The translations under genes were made by a program, and so were the position numbers. Positions 5,989 to 14,011 of a stretch of DNA of 39,014 nucleotides are shown here, in pieces (position 1 is the first letter of the stretch; the number at the start of each line of letters is the position of its first letter). Source of the stretch: Pseudomonas japonica (GTDB taxonomy: Bacteria > Pseudomonadota > Gammaproteobacteria > Pseudomonadales > Pseudomonadaceae); the NCBI RefSeq assembly GCF_013522925.1, contig NZ_JAAMQU010000024.1, positions 1 through 39,014 on the forward strand, in the 5' to 3' direction. The notes beneath the pieces were generated by a model that did not search any database, was not told the origin of the DNA, and saw only the letters and a program-made list of their open reading frames with translations.

Positions 5989-7869
5989 ATGCAATCGAAA
6001 ACGTCGCGACGCACTTTCGTCAAGGGCCTGACGGCCATGGGGGTTCTAGGTGGCCTGGGTCTCTGGCGAAACCCGTCGTGGGCGCTTTCAGGGCCTGGTC
6101 AACTGAACACGCTTACCGGCACTGATTTTGATCTTTCAATCGGTGAGATGCCTGTAAACATCACCGGCAAACCGCGTACGGCAATGGTTATTAACGGTGG
6201 GCTTCCGGGGCCCCTATTGCGCTGGAAAGAAGGCGATACTGTAACCCTTAGGGTGCGCAACAAGCTGCGCGATCACACATCGATCCATTGGCACGGTATT
6301 ATTTTGCCCCCCAATATGGACGGTGTACCAGGACTAAGCTTCGCCGGCATCGAGCCGGACGGGATGTACGTTTATAAAATCCACGTCAAGCAGAATGGCA
6401 CTTACTGGTACCACAGCCATTCCGGTTTCCAAGAGCAAGCCGGGGTTTATGGGCCATTGGTGATTGAAGCCAAGGATCCCGAGCCTTTTACGTATGATCG
6501 CGACTATGTGGTGATGCTGACTGATTGGACTGACGAAGACCCCGCTTCGTTGATGCGAAAGCTGAAAAAACAATCGGATTACTACAATTATAACAAGCGC
6601 ACGGTTGGCGATTTTATCGAGGATGTCCACAAGCAAGGCTGGTCAGCGACCGTGGCTGACCGAAAAATGTGGGCTGAAATGAAGATGAACCCCACTGACC
6701 TGGCCGATGTGAGCGGGGCTACCTACACCTATCTCCTGAATGGCCACGCGCCGAACACGAACTGGACGGGCGTTTTCCGCCCGGGTGAAAAGATTCGGCT
6801 TCGCTTCATTAATGGCTCCTCCATGACGTATTTCGACATGCGTATCCCTGGCCTGAAAATGACGGTGGTCGCCTCGGATGGGCAATACGTAAAGCCAGTC
6901 ACCGTTGACGAGCTGCGCATCGCGGTTGCCGAGACCTATGACGTCATTGTTGAGCCTACCGAGCAGGCTTACACCTTGTTTGCTCAGTCGATGGACCGTA
7001 CTGGTTTCGCACGCGGCACCCTGGCGGTTCGTGAAGGCCTCGTAGCGCCCGTACCGTCGCTTGATCCTCGGCCACTGGTGACCATGGCCGACATGGGTAT
7101 GGGCGGTATGGATCACGGTTCGATGGGCGACATGGGCAGCATGGAAGGCATGGAAGGCATGGATCACGGCGCCATGGGCGCAGGTGACATGCAGGGCATG
7201 AACAGTATGTCTGGCGTACCCATGCAGGGCATGGACGGCGGGCAGATGCAGGGCATGGACCATAGCAAAATGGCAGGCATGGACCATGGGGCCATGGGAG
7301 ACATGGCCGGCATGGCGGGAATGTCAGGCATGGGTGACATGCCGATGCAAGCCCACCCGGTTACCGAGAAGGACAATCCCTTGGTTGACATGCAGGCCAT
7401 GAGTCCTACGCCAAAATTGGATGATCCCGGATTAGGCCTGCGCAATAACGGTCGTCGGGTGCTTACCTATTCCGACCTGCGAAGCACCTTTGAAGACCCG
7501 GACGGCCGAGAGCCCGGGCGAACGATCGAGCTGCACCTCACAGGCCATATGGAAAAATTCGCCTGGTCATTCAATGGGGTCAAGTTCGCCGATGCTGAGC
7601 CCCTGCGATTGAAATATGGCGAGCGAGTGCGCGTGGTCCTGGTAAACGACACCATGATGACCCACCCCATTCACCTGCACGGGATGTGGAGCGACCTCGA
7701 GGACGAGAACGGCAATTTCATGGTGCGCAAGCACACGATTGACATGCCTCCTGGCTCCAAACGCAGTTATCGAGTCACCGCGGATGCGCTAGGCCGTTGG
7801 GCCTATCACTGCCACCTCCTGTTCCACATGGAGATGGGCATGTTCCGTGAAGTCCGGGTAGAGGAATAA
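5989..7869 (+). CDS. copA: CopA, periplasmic multicopper oxidase
   Basis: The product is a 626-residue copper-resistance oxidase that is thought to convert Cu(I) to Cu(II) and bind copper in the periplasm. A Tat signal with the twin-arginine motif SRRTFVKG opens the protein. Three cupredoxin domains carry the copper ligands: TSIHWHGIILPPNMDGVPG and GTYWYHSHSGFQEQAG near the N-terminus, then HPIHLHGMW and YHCHLLFHMEMGMF near the C-terminus. Between them, residues about 365-453 form a Met-rich insert with repeats such as MDHGSM, MQGMD and MDHGAM. It starts the copABCD operon, and copB begins 5 bp after its stop. CopR control is expected through the box at 5873. Confidence 0.97.
   Translation: MQSKTSRRTFVKGLTAMGVLGGLGLWRNPSWALSGPGQLNTLTGTDFDLSIGEMPVNITGKPRTAMVINGGLPGPLLRWKEGDTVTLRVRNKLRDHTSIHWHGIILPPNMDGVPGLSFAGIEPDGMYVYKIHVKQNGTYWYHSHSGFQEQAGVYGPLVIEAKDPEPFTYDRDYVVMLTDWTDEDPASLMRKLKKQSDYYNYNKRTVGDFIEDVHKQGWSATVADRKMWAEMKMNPTDLADVSGATYTYLLNGHAPNTNWTGVFRPGEKIRLRFINGSSMTYFDMRIPGLKMTVVASDGQYVKPVTVDELRIAVAETYDVIVEPTEQAYTLFAQSMDRTGFARGTLAVREGLVAPVPSLDPRPLVTMADMGMGGMDHGSMGDMGSMEGMEGMDHGAMGAGDMQGMNSMSGVPMQGMDGGQMQGMDHSKMAGMDHGAMGDMAGMAGMSGMGDMPMQAHPVTEKDNPLVDMQAMSPTPKLDDPGLGLRNNGRRVLTYSDLRSTFEDPDGREPGRTIELHLTGHMEKFAWSFNGVKFADAEPLRLKYGERVRVVLVNDTMMTHPIHLHGMWSDLEDENGNFMVRKHTIDMPPGSKRSYRVTADALGRWAYHCHLLFHMEMGMFREVRVEE
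7081..7353 (+). repeat. Met/Asp/His/Gly-rich coding repeats inside copA
   Basis: About 90 codons of imperfect tandem units built on ATGGATCACGG and ATGCAGGGCATGGA. They encode MDHGSM- and MQGMD-type copper-binding motifs. The same unit reappears at the start of mature CopB (MQGMDHSQMQDMDDSM). Slipped-strand length variation is likely here. Confidence 0.85.
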
Positions 7870-7874
7870 CAGGT

Positions 7875-8768
7875 ATGGACACATTACTAACGCGTAATGG
7901 GGTGCGTCTGGCGGTCACGGCAAGTCTGATGCTGGCCCCATTTGCCTATGCGGCAGCGGAGGACACCATGCAGGGGATGGATCACAGCCAGATGCAGGAC
8001 ATGGATGACTCCATGACGGGCATGGCCTCGTCCCCCCAAAAGCCTGCTCCGACTCAGAGCCGTACGCCCATTCCAGCGATTAACGCAGCGGACCGCGCCG
8101 CCGTTTATAAATCGGACGCCGGCCACACGGTGCATGATGAGTCGGTCAACTACATGCTTCTGTTCGATCAGCTTGAATGGCAGGACGCTGACAGCGGCAG
8201 TGCGCTGAACTGGGATTTCACCGGCTGGGCTGGTGGCGACATCGACAGACTGTGGGTGCGCTCGGAAGGTGAGCGGCTCAATGGCAAAACCGAAGAAGCG
8301 GAAGTTCAGGCCCTGTGGGGCCATGCCGTTGGCCCCTGGTGGGATGTTGTGACAGGCGTTCGCCAGGATTTCAAGCCAGGAGATCCACAGACCTGGGCCG
8401 CTTTTGGTCTCCAAGGTCTGGCGCTGTACAACTTCGAAGCCGAGGCTACGGTCTTTGTTGGCGAAGGTGGCCAAACAGCCATGCGGCTTGAAGGTGACTA
8501 CGACATCCTTCTGACCAATCGACTCATCCTGCAGCCTACTGCCGAGGTCAATTTCTACGGCAAGAATGACCCACAGAGGGGTACCGGTGCGGGTCTGGCC
8601 GAGAGTGAAGTCGGCGTACGACTGCGCTACGAAATCCGCCGCGAGTTTGCCCCCTACATCGGTGTGACCTGGAACCGGTCATATGGGAACACGGCCGATT
8701 ATGCCCGCGACGAGGGTGAGGATCGTAGTGAAGCCCGCCTGGTCCTCGGCGTGCGCCTGTGGTTCTAA
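7875..8768 (+). CDS. copB: CopB, outer-membrane copper-resistance protein
   Basis: The product has 297 residues. A signal peptide ends near AYA-AAED. Next comes a short Met-rich segment (MQGMDHSQMQDMDDSMTGM) and then a beta-strand-rich domain, seen in alternating aromatic and charged residues such as WRDWT-like and VGVRLRYEIRREFAPYIGV stretches. The last residue is Phe (GVRLWF), the usual mark for insertion as an outer-membrane barrel. The gene follows copA after 5 bp. It is thought to bind copper at the outer membrane and limit entry. copC follows 61 bp later. Confidence 0.94.
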   Translation: MDTLLTRNGVRLAVTASLMLAPFAYAAAEDTMQGMDHSQMQDMDDSMTGMASSPQKPAPTQSRTPIPAINAADRAAVYKSDAGHTVHDESVNYMLLFDQLEWQDADSGSALNWDFTGWAGGDIDRLWVRSEGERLNGKTEEAEVQALWGHAVGPWWDVVTGVRQDFKPGDPQTWAAFGLQGLALYNFEAEATVFVGEGGQTAMRLEGDYDILLTNRLILQPTAEVNFYGKNDPQRGTGAGLAESEVGVRLRYEIRREFAPYIGVTWNRSYGNTADYARDEGEDRSEARLVLGVRLWF

Positions 8769-8829
8769 CCGCTACATTCACCCAATAATTACCCCCAATC
8801 GAACAGCCATCCGCTGTGAGGAGCGTTTT

Positions 8830-9213
8830 ATGTCTCTCTTGAAGTCCACAGGTATCGCCACCCTTCTGGCTGCCGGCATGCTGGCAAGCGCCCTGGCTCA
8901 AGCCCATCCGAAGCTTGTGTCTTCCACGCCTGCGCAAGGGGCCGATGGTGCTGCGCCGGAGAAGGTCGAGCTTCATTTCTCGGAGAACTTGGTCACTCAG
9001 TTTTCCGGTGCCAAGCTGATCATGACGGACATGCCTGGCATGCCTAATTCCCCCATGCCGGTAAAAGCAAGCGTGGCCGCTGGCAGCGATCCTAAGACGA
9101 TGGTCATTACCCCAGCGTCGCCGCTCACAACGGGCAGCTATAAGGTGGAATGGCGCGCGGTCTCGTCCGATACCCATCCCATTACAGGCAACGTCACCTT
9201 CAAGGTGAAATAA
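8830..9213 (+). CDS. copC: CopC, periplasmic copper-binding protein
   Basis: This is a cupredoxin-like copper carrier, 127 residues as a precursor. The signal peptide ends at AQA, leaving His26 as the first mature residue (HPKLVSSTPAQG). That His is the N-terminal Cu(II) ligand, used together with the SSDTHPITG motif near the C-terminus. A Met-rich loop, MTDMPGMPNSPMP, fits the Cu(I) site. The frame is open further upstream, but ATG 8830 follows GTGAGGAGCG and begins the signal peptide. copD starts 3 bases after the stop. CopC is believed to hand copper to CopD. Confidence 0.96.
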   Translation: MSLLKSTGIATLLAAGMLASALAQAHPKLVSSTPAQGADGAAPEKVELHFSENLVTQFSGAKLIMTDMPGMPNSPMPVKASVAAGSDPKTMVITPASPLTTGSYKVEWRAVSSDTHPITGNVTFKVK

Positions 9214-9215
9214 GC

Positions 9216-10151
9216 ATGGCCGACCCACTCAGCATCGCGCTTCGTTTTGCGCTTTATACCGACCTGATGGTGTTGTTTGGCTTGGCCCTTTTCGGTCTGT
9301 ACAGCTTGAGGGGAACGGAGCGCCAGTCAGGCGCGGTGCTGAACTTCAAGCTATTACTCACCGGGACAGCCGTGCTGGGAGCGTTGCTGTCCCTTGCCGC
9401 GCTGTTGCAGATGGCTAAAGCCATGAGTGGTGCTACTGAGTGGGAGGAGCTTTTCCCTCATGTCAAAATGATGCTGGCAGAAACCGAGGTGGGTTTTTCC
9501 TGGGACGTACGCATGGCGGCCCTTGCCATGATAGCGGTCGCTGGCCTGCTAACCAGCCGCAGCCCGACAGGCAGTCTTTGGGTGGTCACAGCACTCAGCG
9601 GGGTTGCCTTGGCCACACTGGCCTGGACAGGCCACGGTGCTATGGACGAAGGAAGTCGCCGTTTCTGGCATTTTGCGACCGACATCGTGCATTTGTTTGC
9701 CGCAGGCGGCTGGGTAGGTGCTCTGGTCGCCTTTGCCTTACTGCTGCGAGCTAAAAAGGTAGATAACCACGGTTCTGTGAAGATCTTGGCGCGGACGCTG
9801 ACCGGCTTTGAATCGGCAGGTGGTGTCATCGTCGCGACCATCCTGGTCACAGGGATAGTCAACTACCTGTTCATCGTTGGCCCCCAGTTGGACAGCCTGG
9901 CTGATACCACGTACGGGTGGTTGCTGATGGCTAAACTGGTGCTGTTTGCGGCAATGATTGGTTTGGCCTCGTTGAACCGCTTTCGGCTCAGCCCTCACCT
10001 TGAGCATTCCATTGGGCACGGGGACTACACCGGGGCCGCCAAGGCCTTGCGTTGGAGTATGGCCACAGAGCTTGCTGCAGCAGTCGTTGTTCTTGGGCTG
10101 ATCGCCTGGCTGGGTACGCTGAGCCCGGAGGTGGACATGGCGATGCAATAG
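9216..10151 (+). CDS. copD: CopD, inner-membrane copper transport protein
   Basis: The product has 311 residues with about eight hydrophobic helices, for example LMVLFGLALFGLYSL, LFAAGGWVGALVAFALLL and AVVVLGLIAWLGTLSPEV. Conserved histidines lie in FWHFATDIVHLFAAGG. It is the last gene of copABCD, starting 2 bases after the copC stop codon. With CopC it is thought to import copper into the cytoplasm or to copper enzymes. An upstream ATG in the same frame (9150) overlaps copC and is not favoured. Confidence 0.95.
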   Translation: MADPLSIALRFALYTDLMVLFGLALFGLYSLRGTERQSGAVLNFKLLLTGTAVLGALLSLAALLQMAKAMSGATEWEELFPHVKMMLAETEVGFSWDVRMAALAMIAVAGLLTSRSPTGSLWVVTALSGVALATLAWTGHGAMDEGSRRFWHFATDIVHLFAAGGWVGALVAFALLLRAKKVDNHGSVKILARTLTGFESAGGVIVATILVTGIVNYLFIVGPQLDSLADTTYGWLLMAKLVLFAAMIGLASLNRFRLSPHLEHSIGHGDYTGAAKALRWSMATELAAAVVVLGLIAWLGTLSPEVDMAMQ

Positions 10152-10200
10152 TTGCCCTACTGGCTGTGCATTAAGCCTGGCTCAGCCTCCAAGAAGAACC

Positions 10201-10226
10201 AGGCGGCTCCTCCTGAGGAGCCGCCT
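10201..10226. terminator. Hairpin between convergent copD and the DUF411 gene
   Basis: AGGCGGCTCC and GGAGCCGCCT form a perfect 10-bp stem with a 6-base loop. There is no strong T-run on the plus strand and a T-rich tail (GGTTCTTCTTGG) on the minus. The convergent position fits a shared terminator. Confidence 0.75.
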
Positions 10227-10237
10227 GTATGGAAGCC

Positions 10238-10684
10238 TTAGGGCCTGGCGTCATACGTTGCGACCGTTTCCTGCTGTCCGGCAACAGTCACCCCAATGAC
10301 CTTGTAAGCGTGCCGGGCAGTGCCGTGCTCCATGCCCGGCGAACCCAGCGGCATGCCGGGGACCGCAATCCCCACCAGGTCAGTACGTTTGCTCAGCGCT
10401 TTGAGCTGTTCTGCCGGCACATGCCCTTCCACAAAGCGACCGTTGATGACGGCGGTATGGCACGAGCGCAGCCCCTGTGGCACACCAAGCTGCCCCTTCA
10501 CAGCCGCCATGTCTTGCTCCACCTGGTCATTTACCGTGAAGCCCTCAGCCTCCAAATGTTTGATCCAGCCTTTGCAGCACCCGCAATTGGCATCACGGTG
10601 GACATCGACCTTAAGCGTCTCCGCCGCCTGAGTGGTACCGGCGATAAGCAGGGTCGCCAAGGTCATGATTGTCTTTCTTTTCAT
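10238..10684 (-). CDS. DUF411 exported metal-binding protein
   Basis: The product has 148 residues. The signal peptide (MKRKTIMTLATLLIAGTTQA) is followed by VDVHRDANCGCCKGWIKHL, the DUF411 signature with Cys34, Cys36 and Cys37. A second Cys-His pair (SCHTAVINGRFVEGHVPA) and a Met-rich loop (VPGMPLGSPGMEHG) fit copper binding in the periplasm. GGAGCAACG precedes the ATG. The longer open frame to 10813 would run through the promoter and cop box 4. DUF411 proteins recur in copper and silver loci; their role as carriers or chaperones is inferred. Confidence 0.9.
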   Translation of the reverse strand: MKRKTIMTLATLLIAGTTQAAETLKVDVHRDANCGCCKGWIKHLEAEGFTVNDQVEQDMAAVKGQLGVPQGLRSCHTAVINGRFVEGHVPAEQLKALSKRTDLVGIAVPGMPLGSPGMEHGTARHAYKVIGVTVAGQQETVATYDARP

Positions 10685-10784
10685 CGTTGCTCCTGATTGA
10701 AGCCAGGCCCTTTGGCAAGAGGCTGCTCGAATAGTCACCTGGAATGGAATAGCCCAAGGATATCTTCCAAGCTGCCACGACCCC

Positions 10785-10800
10785 ATTACAATGCTGTAAG
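10785..10800. promoter_or_regulatory. cop box 4 between the DUF411 gene and the cus operon
   Basis: ATTACAATGCTGTAAG, a slightly diverged copy of the dyad. It lies 100 bp before the DUF411 start and 89 bp before the rightward small gene at 10890. One CopR site may drive both divergent transcripts. Confidence 0.72.
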
Positions 10801-10889
10801 CAAGGCGCGCCATAGCTGGCCCAGCAAGCGTTTCGCTCTATAATCAGCCTCGGTGACAGCCAATGGTTTGGCTCGCTTCATGGAATCCT

Positions 10890-11219
10890 ATGGCTCGCGT
10901 GGTTTTCGTACTTGCTCTTATTCTAAGTCTTCTTCTCCCCGCTTATGGCCAGGGTGGCGGGCCGCTGCCAGCGGAGCCATGTCCAATGCAAGCAGTCCAA
11001 AAGCGCGCTCAGACACCGTGTGCGGATATGGAGAAAAAGGTCAAGGATAGCCAGACAGCGCCATGCAAATGGGGACAGGATTGCAAAACCAGCTCTCTGA
11101 TCAGCCTGTTCATCCTACAAATCCCAAAGCCGGGCCCCCTGCCGGTTCACGCCTGCGTAGCTAGGCCAGCGCCTCAAGAGGCCTTCGCTACGCCTTGGCG
11201 TCCACCACGCTTCGTGTAA
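10890..11219 (+). CDS. Small Cys-rich exported protein leading the cus operon
   Basis: The product has 109 residues and is not assigned to a named family. It has a signal peptide or membrane anchor (MARVVFVLALILSLLLPAYG). Cysteines follow in PCPM, TPCADM, APCKW and DCKTS, then a short hydrophobic run (LISLFILQI), and a Pro/Arg-rich tail. Small proteins with this layout often head heavy-metal RND operons as periplasmic metal sensors or regulators (CzcI- and CopL-like). That comparison is by layout only. TGGAAT precedes the chosen ATG; another ATG 27 bases upstream is in frame. cusC starts 78 bp after its stop. Confidence 0.6.
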   Translation: MARVVFVLALILSLLLPAYGQGGGPLPAEPCPMQAVQKRAQTPCADMEKKVKDSQTAPCKWGQDCKTSSLISLFILQIPKPGPLPVHACVARPAPQEAFATPWRPPRFV

Positions 11220-11297
11220 TTCCTTTGTCCGAACGCATTACCAACGGCGCAATACCGCTGGGGCTGCGTATACATTGGTTTCGCATGGAGGCAGGTC

Positions 11298-12560
11298 ATG
11301 CCTGTTCGTCCCGCTTTTGCCGCTGGCATACCCAGCGCGCTTGCACTCTTGCTGCTTGTAACTGCGGCGCAGCCGGCCCTGGCTGACGCCCTTACTTTCG
11401 ATTATGCGCTGAAGCTGGCAGAGACAATGGCCCCTGAAAATCTAGCCAGGGCCGCTCAGGTCGCGTCGGCAAATGCCGCCATTCGCCCCGCTGATGCGCT
11501 ACCTGATCCCAAGCTCTTTCTGGGCATCGACAACTTGCCCGTAGAAGGGCAGCAGCGCTACTCATTGGACGACGACTCAATGACGATGCGTCGGATCGGG
11601 GTTATGCAAGAGGTTCCTAACAGCGACAAGCGCCGTGCACGGCGCCATTCGGCTGAAGCCTTCGCTGAGCTTGCGCAAGCCGAGCAGCGCCAGGCTCTGA
11701 TCAAGGTCAAGCAGGACGTTGCCGCCAGTTGGCTGAGGCTCTTTTATGCTCAGCAACGCTTTTCCGCTTTTGATGACCTGTTGAAACAGCTCAACCTACA
11801 ACGCTCTACGGTACCTGCGCTGATTGCCGGGGGAACAGCAAAGCCTGCTGATGCTGTGGCGCTCGAACAGGAGACGTTGGACCTTGAAGACAGGCGCGAT
11901 CAGCTGATCAGTGATGTAGCCGGCGCCAGGGCGCAACTGCGCCAGTTCCTGGGTGCGCAAGGTGACCAACCCTTGGCTGGGTCGGCGCCTGTATTGGAGT
12001 GGTCAGCTACTCATAGCCAGCATGGGCTGGCCCATCATCCCGATATCCAGGCCGCCGCCGCTCGGGTCGGTGAGGCCAAGGCCGAGCTGGGCGAAGCAGT
12101 CGCCGAGAAAAAGCCCGACTGGGGCGTGGAGCTTGGTTATGGCAACCGCGACAAGCGATTCGGCGATATGGTCAGCCTACAGGTGACGTTCGACCTTCCA
12201 CTGTTCACCGGGGCCAGGCAAGGGCCGCGAATCACATCAAGGGAAAAGAACCTCTCGCGCATGGAGCAAGAACAGGAAGTGATGCTACGCAGTCACCAGA
12301 TGGAGTTGGAATCGGGGCTGGCTGAACAGGATCGCTTACGTGCGGTACTCAGGCGAAGCACCGAGAGCGCTATACCGCTGGCCCAGCGTAGGTTCTCCTT
12401 GGAAATGGCAGCTTACAAGGCTGGCAGCGCTGACATCGGCACGGTCGTTTCTGCGCGCCGGCAGCTGATTGAAGCGACTTTGCGCAAGGTCGGGTTGGAG
12501 GAAGAGCTGTCGGTTCTGACCGCCAAACTCTTCTTTGCCTACGCGGAGGGCGCGCAATGA
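11298..12560 (+). CDS. cusC: CusC-like outer-membrane efflux channel (TolC family)
   Basis: The product has 420 residues. A signal peptide (ALALLLLVTAAQPALA) precedes two copies of the TolC-family coiled-coil repeat, visible as long Ala/Gln/Glu-rich helices such as RHSAEAFAELAQAEQRQALI and DIQAAAARVGEAKAELGEAV. A beta-strand segment (WGVELGYGNRDKRFGDMVSL) follows in the second half. GGAGGCAGGTC precedes the ATG. It forms the outer-membrane exit of a CusCBA Cu(I)/Ag(I) pump. Its stop overlaps the start of the next gene (ATGA), so the three are coupled. Confidence 0.93.
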   Translation: MPVRPAFAAGIPSALALLLLVTAAQPALADALTFDYALKLAETMAPENLARAAQVASANAAIRPADALPDPKLFLGIDNLPVEGQQRYSLDDDSMTMRRIGVMQEVPNSDKRRARRHSAEAFAELAQAEQRQALIKVKQDVAASWLRLFYAQQRFSAFDDLLKQLNLQRSTVPALIAGGTAKPADAVALEQETLDLEDRRDQLISDVAGARAQLRQFLGAQGDQPLAGSAPVLEWSATHSQHGLAHHPDIQAAAARVGEAKAELGEAVAEKKPDWGVELGYGNRDKRFGDMVSLQVTFDLPLFTGARQGPRITSREKNLSRMEQEQEVMLRSHQMELESGLAEQDRLRAVLRRSTESAIPLAQRRFSLEMAAYKAGSADIGTVVSARRQLIEATLRKVGLEEELSVLTAKLFFAYAEGAQ

Positions 12561-14011
12561 AGGGCTCATACGTGATGGGTACGTTGTCCGCCGCCTGCCT
12601 GGTAGGCGTGGGGGCTCTGCTTGGCTTTTGGCTCGGCACGGCAAGCGAATCGACAGCTGTCGAACCTGGCACTACCACGACCCAAGCGCGCAAGGCGCTG
12701 TATTGGTATGACCCCATGAAGCCAGACCAGCATTTTGATAAGCCTGGTCGATCGCCGTTCATGGACATGGCCCTGGTTCCAAAATACGCCGATGAGCAAG
12801 CGTCAACATCCTTGGGACTGGCGGCAGGAACAGTGCAAAGCCTGGGTGTTCGAACCGTGCGGGTGCAACGGGGGGCATTGCCATCAAGCATTGATGCCGC
12901 CGGCACTTTGGGATACAGCCAGCGGGAGCTGGCCACGGTCCAGGCCCGTGCCGACGCCTACGTTGATAAGGTCTACGGCCGGGCTCCGGGCGACGTATTA
13001 GCCGCCGGCACACCGCTTGTAGACCTGCTCATCCCTCAGTGGTCCGCGGCGCAGCTTGAATACCTGGCTGTAAAACAGACCGGAGACTCTCAGCTCACTG
13101 CCGCTGCGAAAGAACGCCTTCGCTTGCTGGGAATGCCCGGATCCACCATTGCAGCTGTAGACCGCACCGGCCGAGCGGCTGCCGTACAAACCATCGTGAT
13201 GCCCATCGCCGGTGAGCTGCTGACCCTCGACGCCAAGGCCGGAATGGCTATCTCCAAAGGCCAGGACCTGGCTCGGATCAATGGGCTTTCGAGGGTATGG
13301 CTGGACATCTCCGTACCTGAGGCTCTGACATCCAGTGTGGCGGTGGGCAACCCCATTTCTGCCTTTTTCGTCGCCTGGCCTGGCCAAGCTATACAGGGAA
13401 AGATCATTTCCATGTTGCCCTCCGCTGACAGCGCAACGCGGACGGTCACGGTGCGCGCTGAACTACCCAATGCCAACGGGAAGCTTCGTCCAGGCATGTA
13501 CGCTCAGGTTCGCCTGCAGGGTGAAGAGCAGCCCTCTGTACTCCTAGCCCCGAGCGAAGCCGTAATCCGCAGCGGTAAGCGGTCCTTCGTCATGGTTGCG
13601 TTACCCGAGGGGCGATATCGACCGCAGGTGGTCGAACTGGGCAAAGAATCTGGGGGGCAAGCAGAAATCATCAAGGGCCTGACCGAAGGAGATGAGGTAG
13701 TCAGTTCAGGGCAATTTTTGCTTGATTCGGAAGCGAGCCTCCAAGGCCTGCTCGCGCGTGGGGGGCCCTCCGAGGGAGCACAATGGCACACAAGTACGGG
13801 TCAGATCATTGACCTGGACAGCGAGACCGTCACACTGGCCCATGGCCCGTTCCAAAGTCTTGGCATGCCCGGCATGACCATGACCTTCCCACTGGCGAGG
13901 CCGGACGTGGCTAAAGGGCTCAAGGTGGGTGATCACGTCGCCATTGGAATTTCCCAAAGCGACGCTGGGCTTATCGTTGAACAGCTCTCCAAGCAGGAGA
14001 CTGGCCAATGA
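12557..14011 (+). CDS. cusB: CusB-like membrane-fusion protein with a C-terminal CusF domain
   Basis: The product is a 484-residue periplasmic adaptor linking CusA and CusC. After the N-terminal anchor (ACLVGVGALLGFWLGT) comes a heavy-metal-binding motif, YWYDPMKPDQHFDKPGRSPF, and then lipoyl, hairpin and beta-barrel domains. The last 70 or so residues form a CusF-like OB domain: GQIIDLDSETVTLAHGP, then LGMPGMTMTF. His429, Met440 and Met442 match the CusF copper ligands, while the Trp that caps copper in CusF is replaced by Met437. So the chaperone is fused to the pump. It overlaps cusC and cusA by 4 bases each. Confidence 0.94.
   Translation: MKGSYVMGTLSAACLVGVGALLGFWLGTASESTAVEPGTTTTQARKALYWYDPMKPDQHFDKPGRSPFMDMALVPKYADEQASTSLGLAAGTVQSLGVRTVRVQRGALPSSIDAAGTLGYSQRELATVQARADAYVDKVYGRAPGDVLAAGTPLVDLLIPQWSAAQLEYLAVKQTGDSQLTAAAKERLRLLGMPGSTIAAVDRTGRAAAVQTIVMPIAGELLTLDAKAGMAISKGQDLARINGLSRVWLDISVPEALTSSVAVGNPISAFFVAWPGQAIQGKIISMLPSADSATRTVTVRAELPNANGKLRPGMYAQVRLQGEEQPSVLLAPSEAVIRSGKRSFVMVALPEGRYRPQVVELGKESGGQAEIIKGLTEGDEVVSSGQFLLDSEASLQGLLARGGPSEGAQWHTSTGQIIDLDSETVTLAHGPFQSLGMPGMTMTFPLARPDVAKGLKVGDHVAIGISQSDAGLIVEQLSKQETGQ

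Noticed and set aside
6643..7287. A 214-residue leftward frame inside copA.
   Set aside because: It is the shadow of the Met-rich repeats, giving His/Ala-rich low-complexity sequence with no ribosome site.
7081..7353. Possible CRISPR-like or tandem non-coding repeats.
   Set aside because: The repeats stay in frame, encode copper-binding Met motifs of CopA and have no regular spacers.
8548..9228. A 226-residue leftward frame.
   Set aside because: It lies antisense to copB and copC, which have clear start sites and family features.
10685..10813. Longer N-terminus for the DUF411 protein.
   Set aside because: It would place a signal peptide in the middle of the protein and read through cop box 4.
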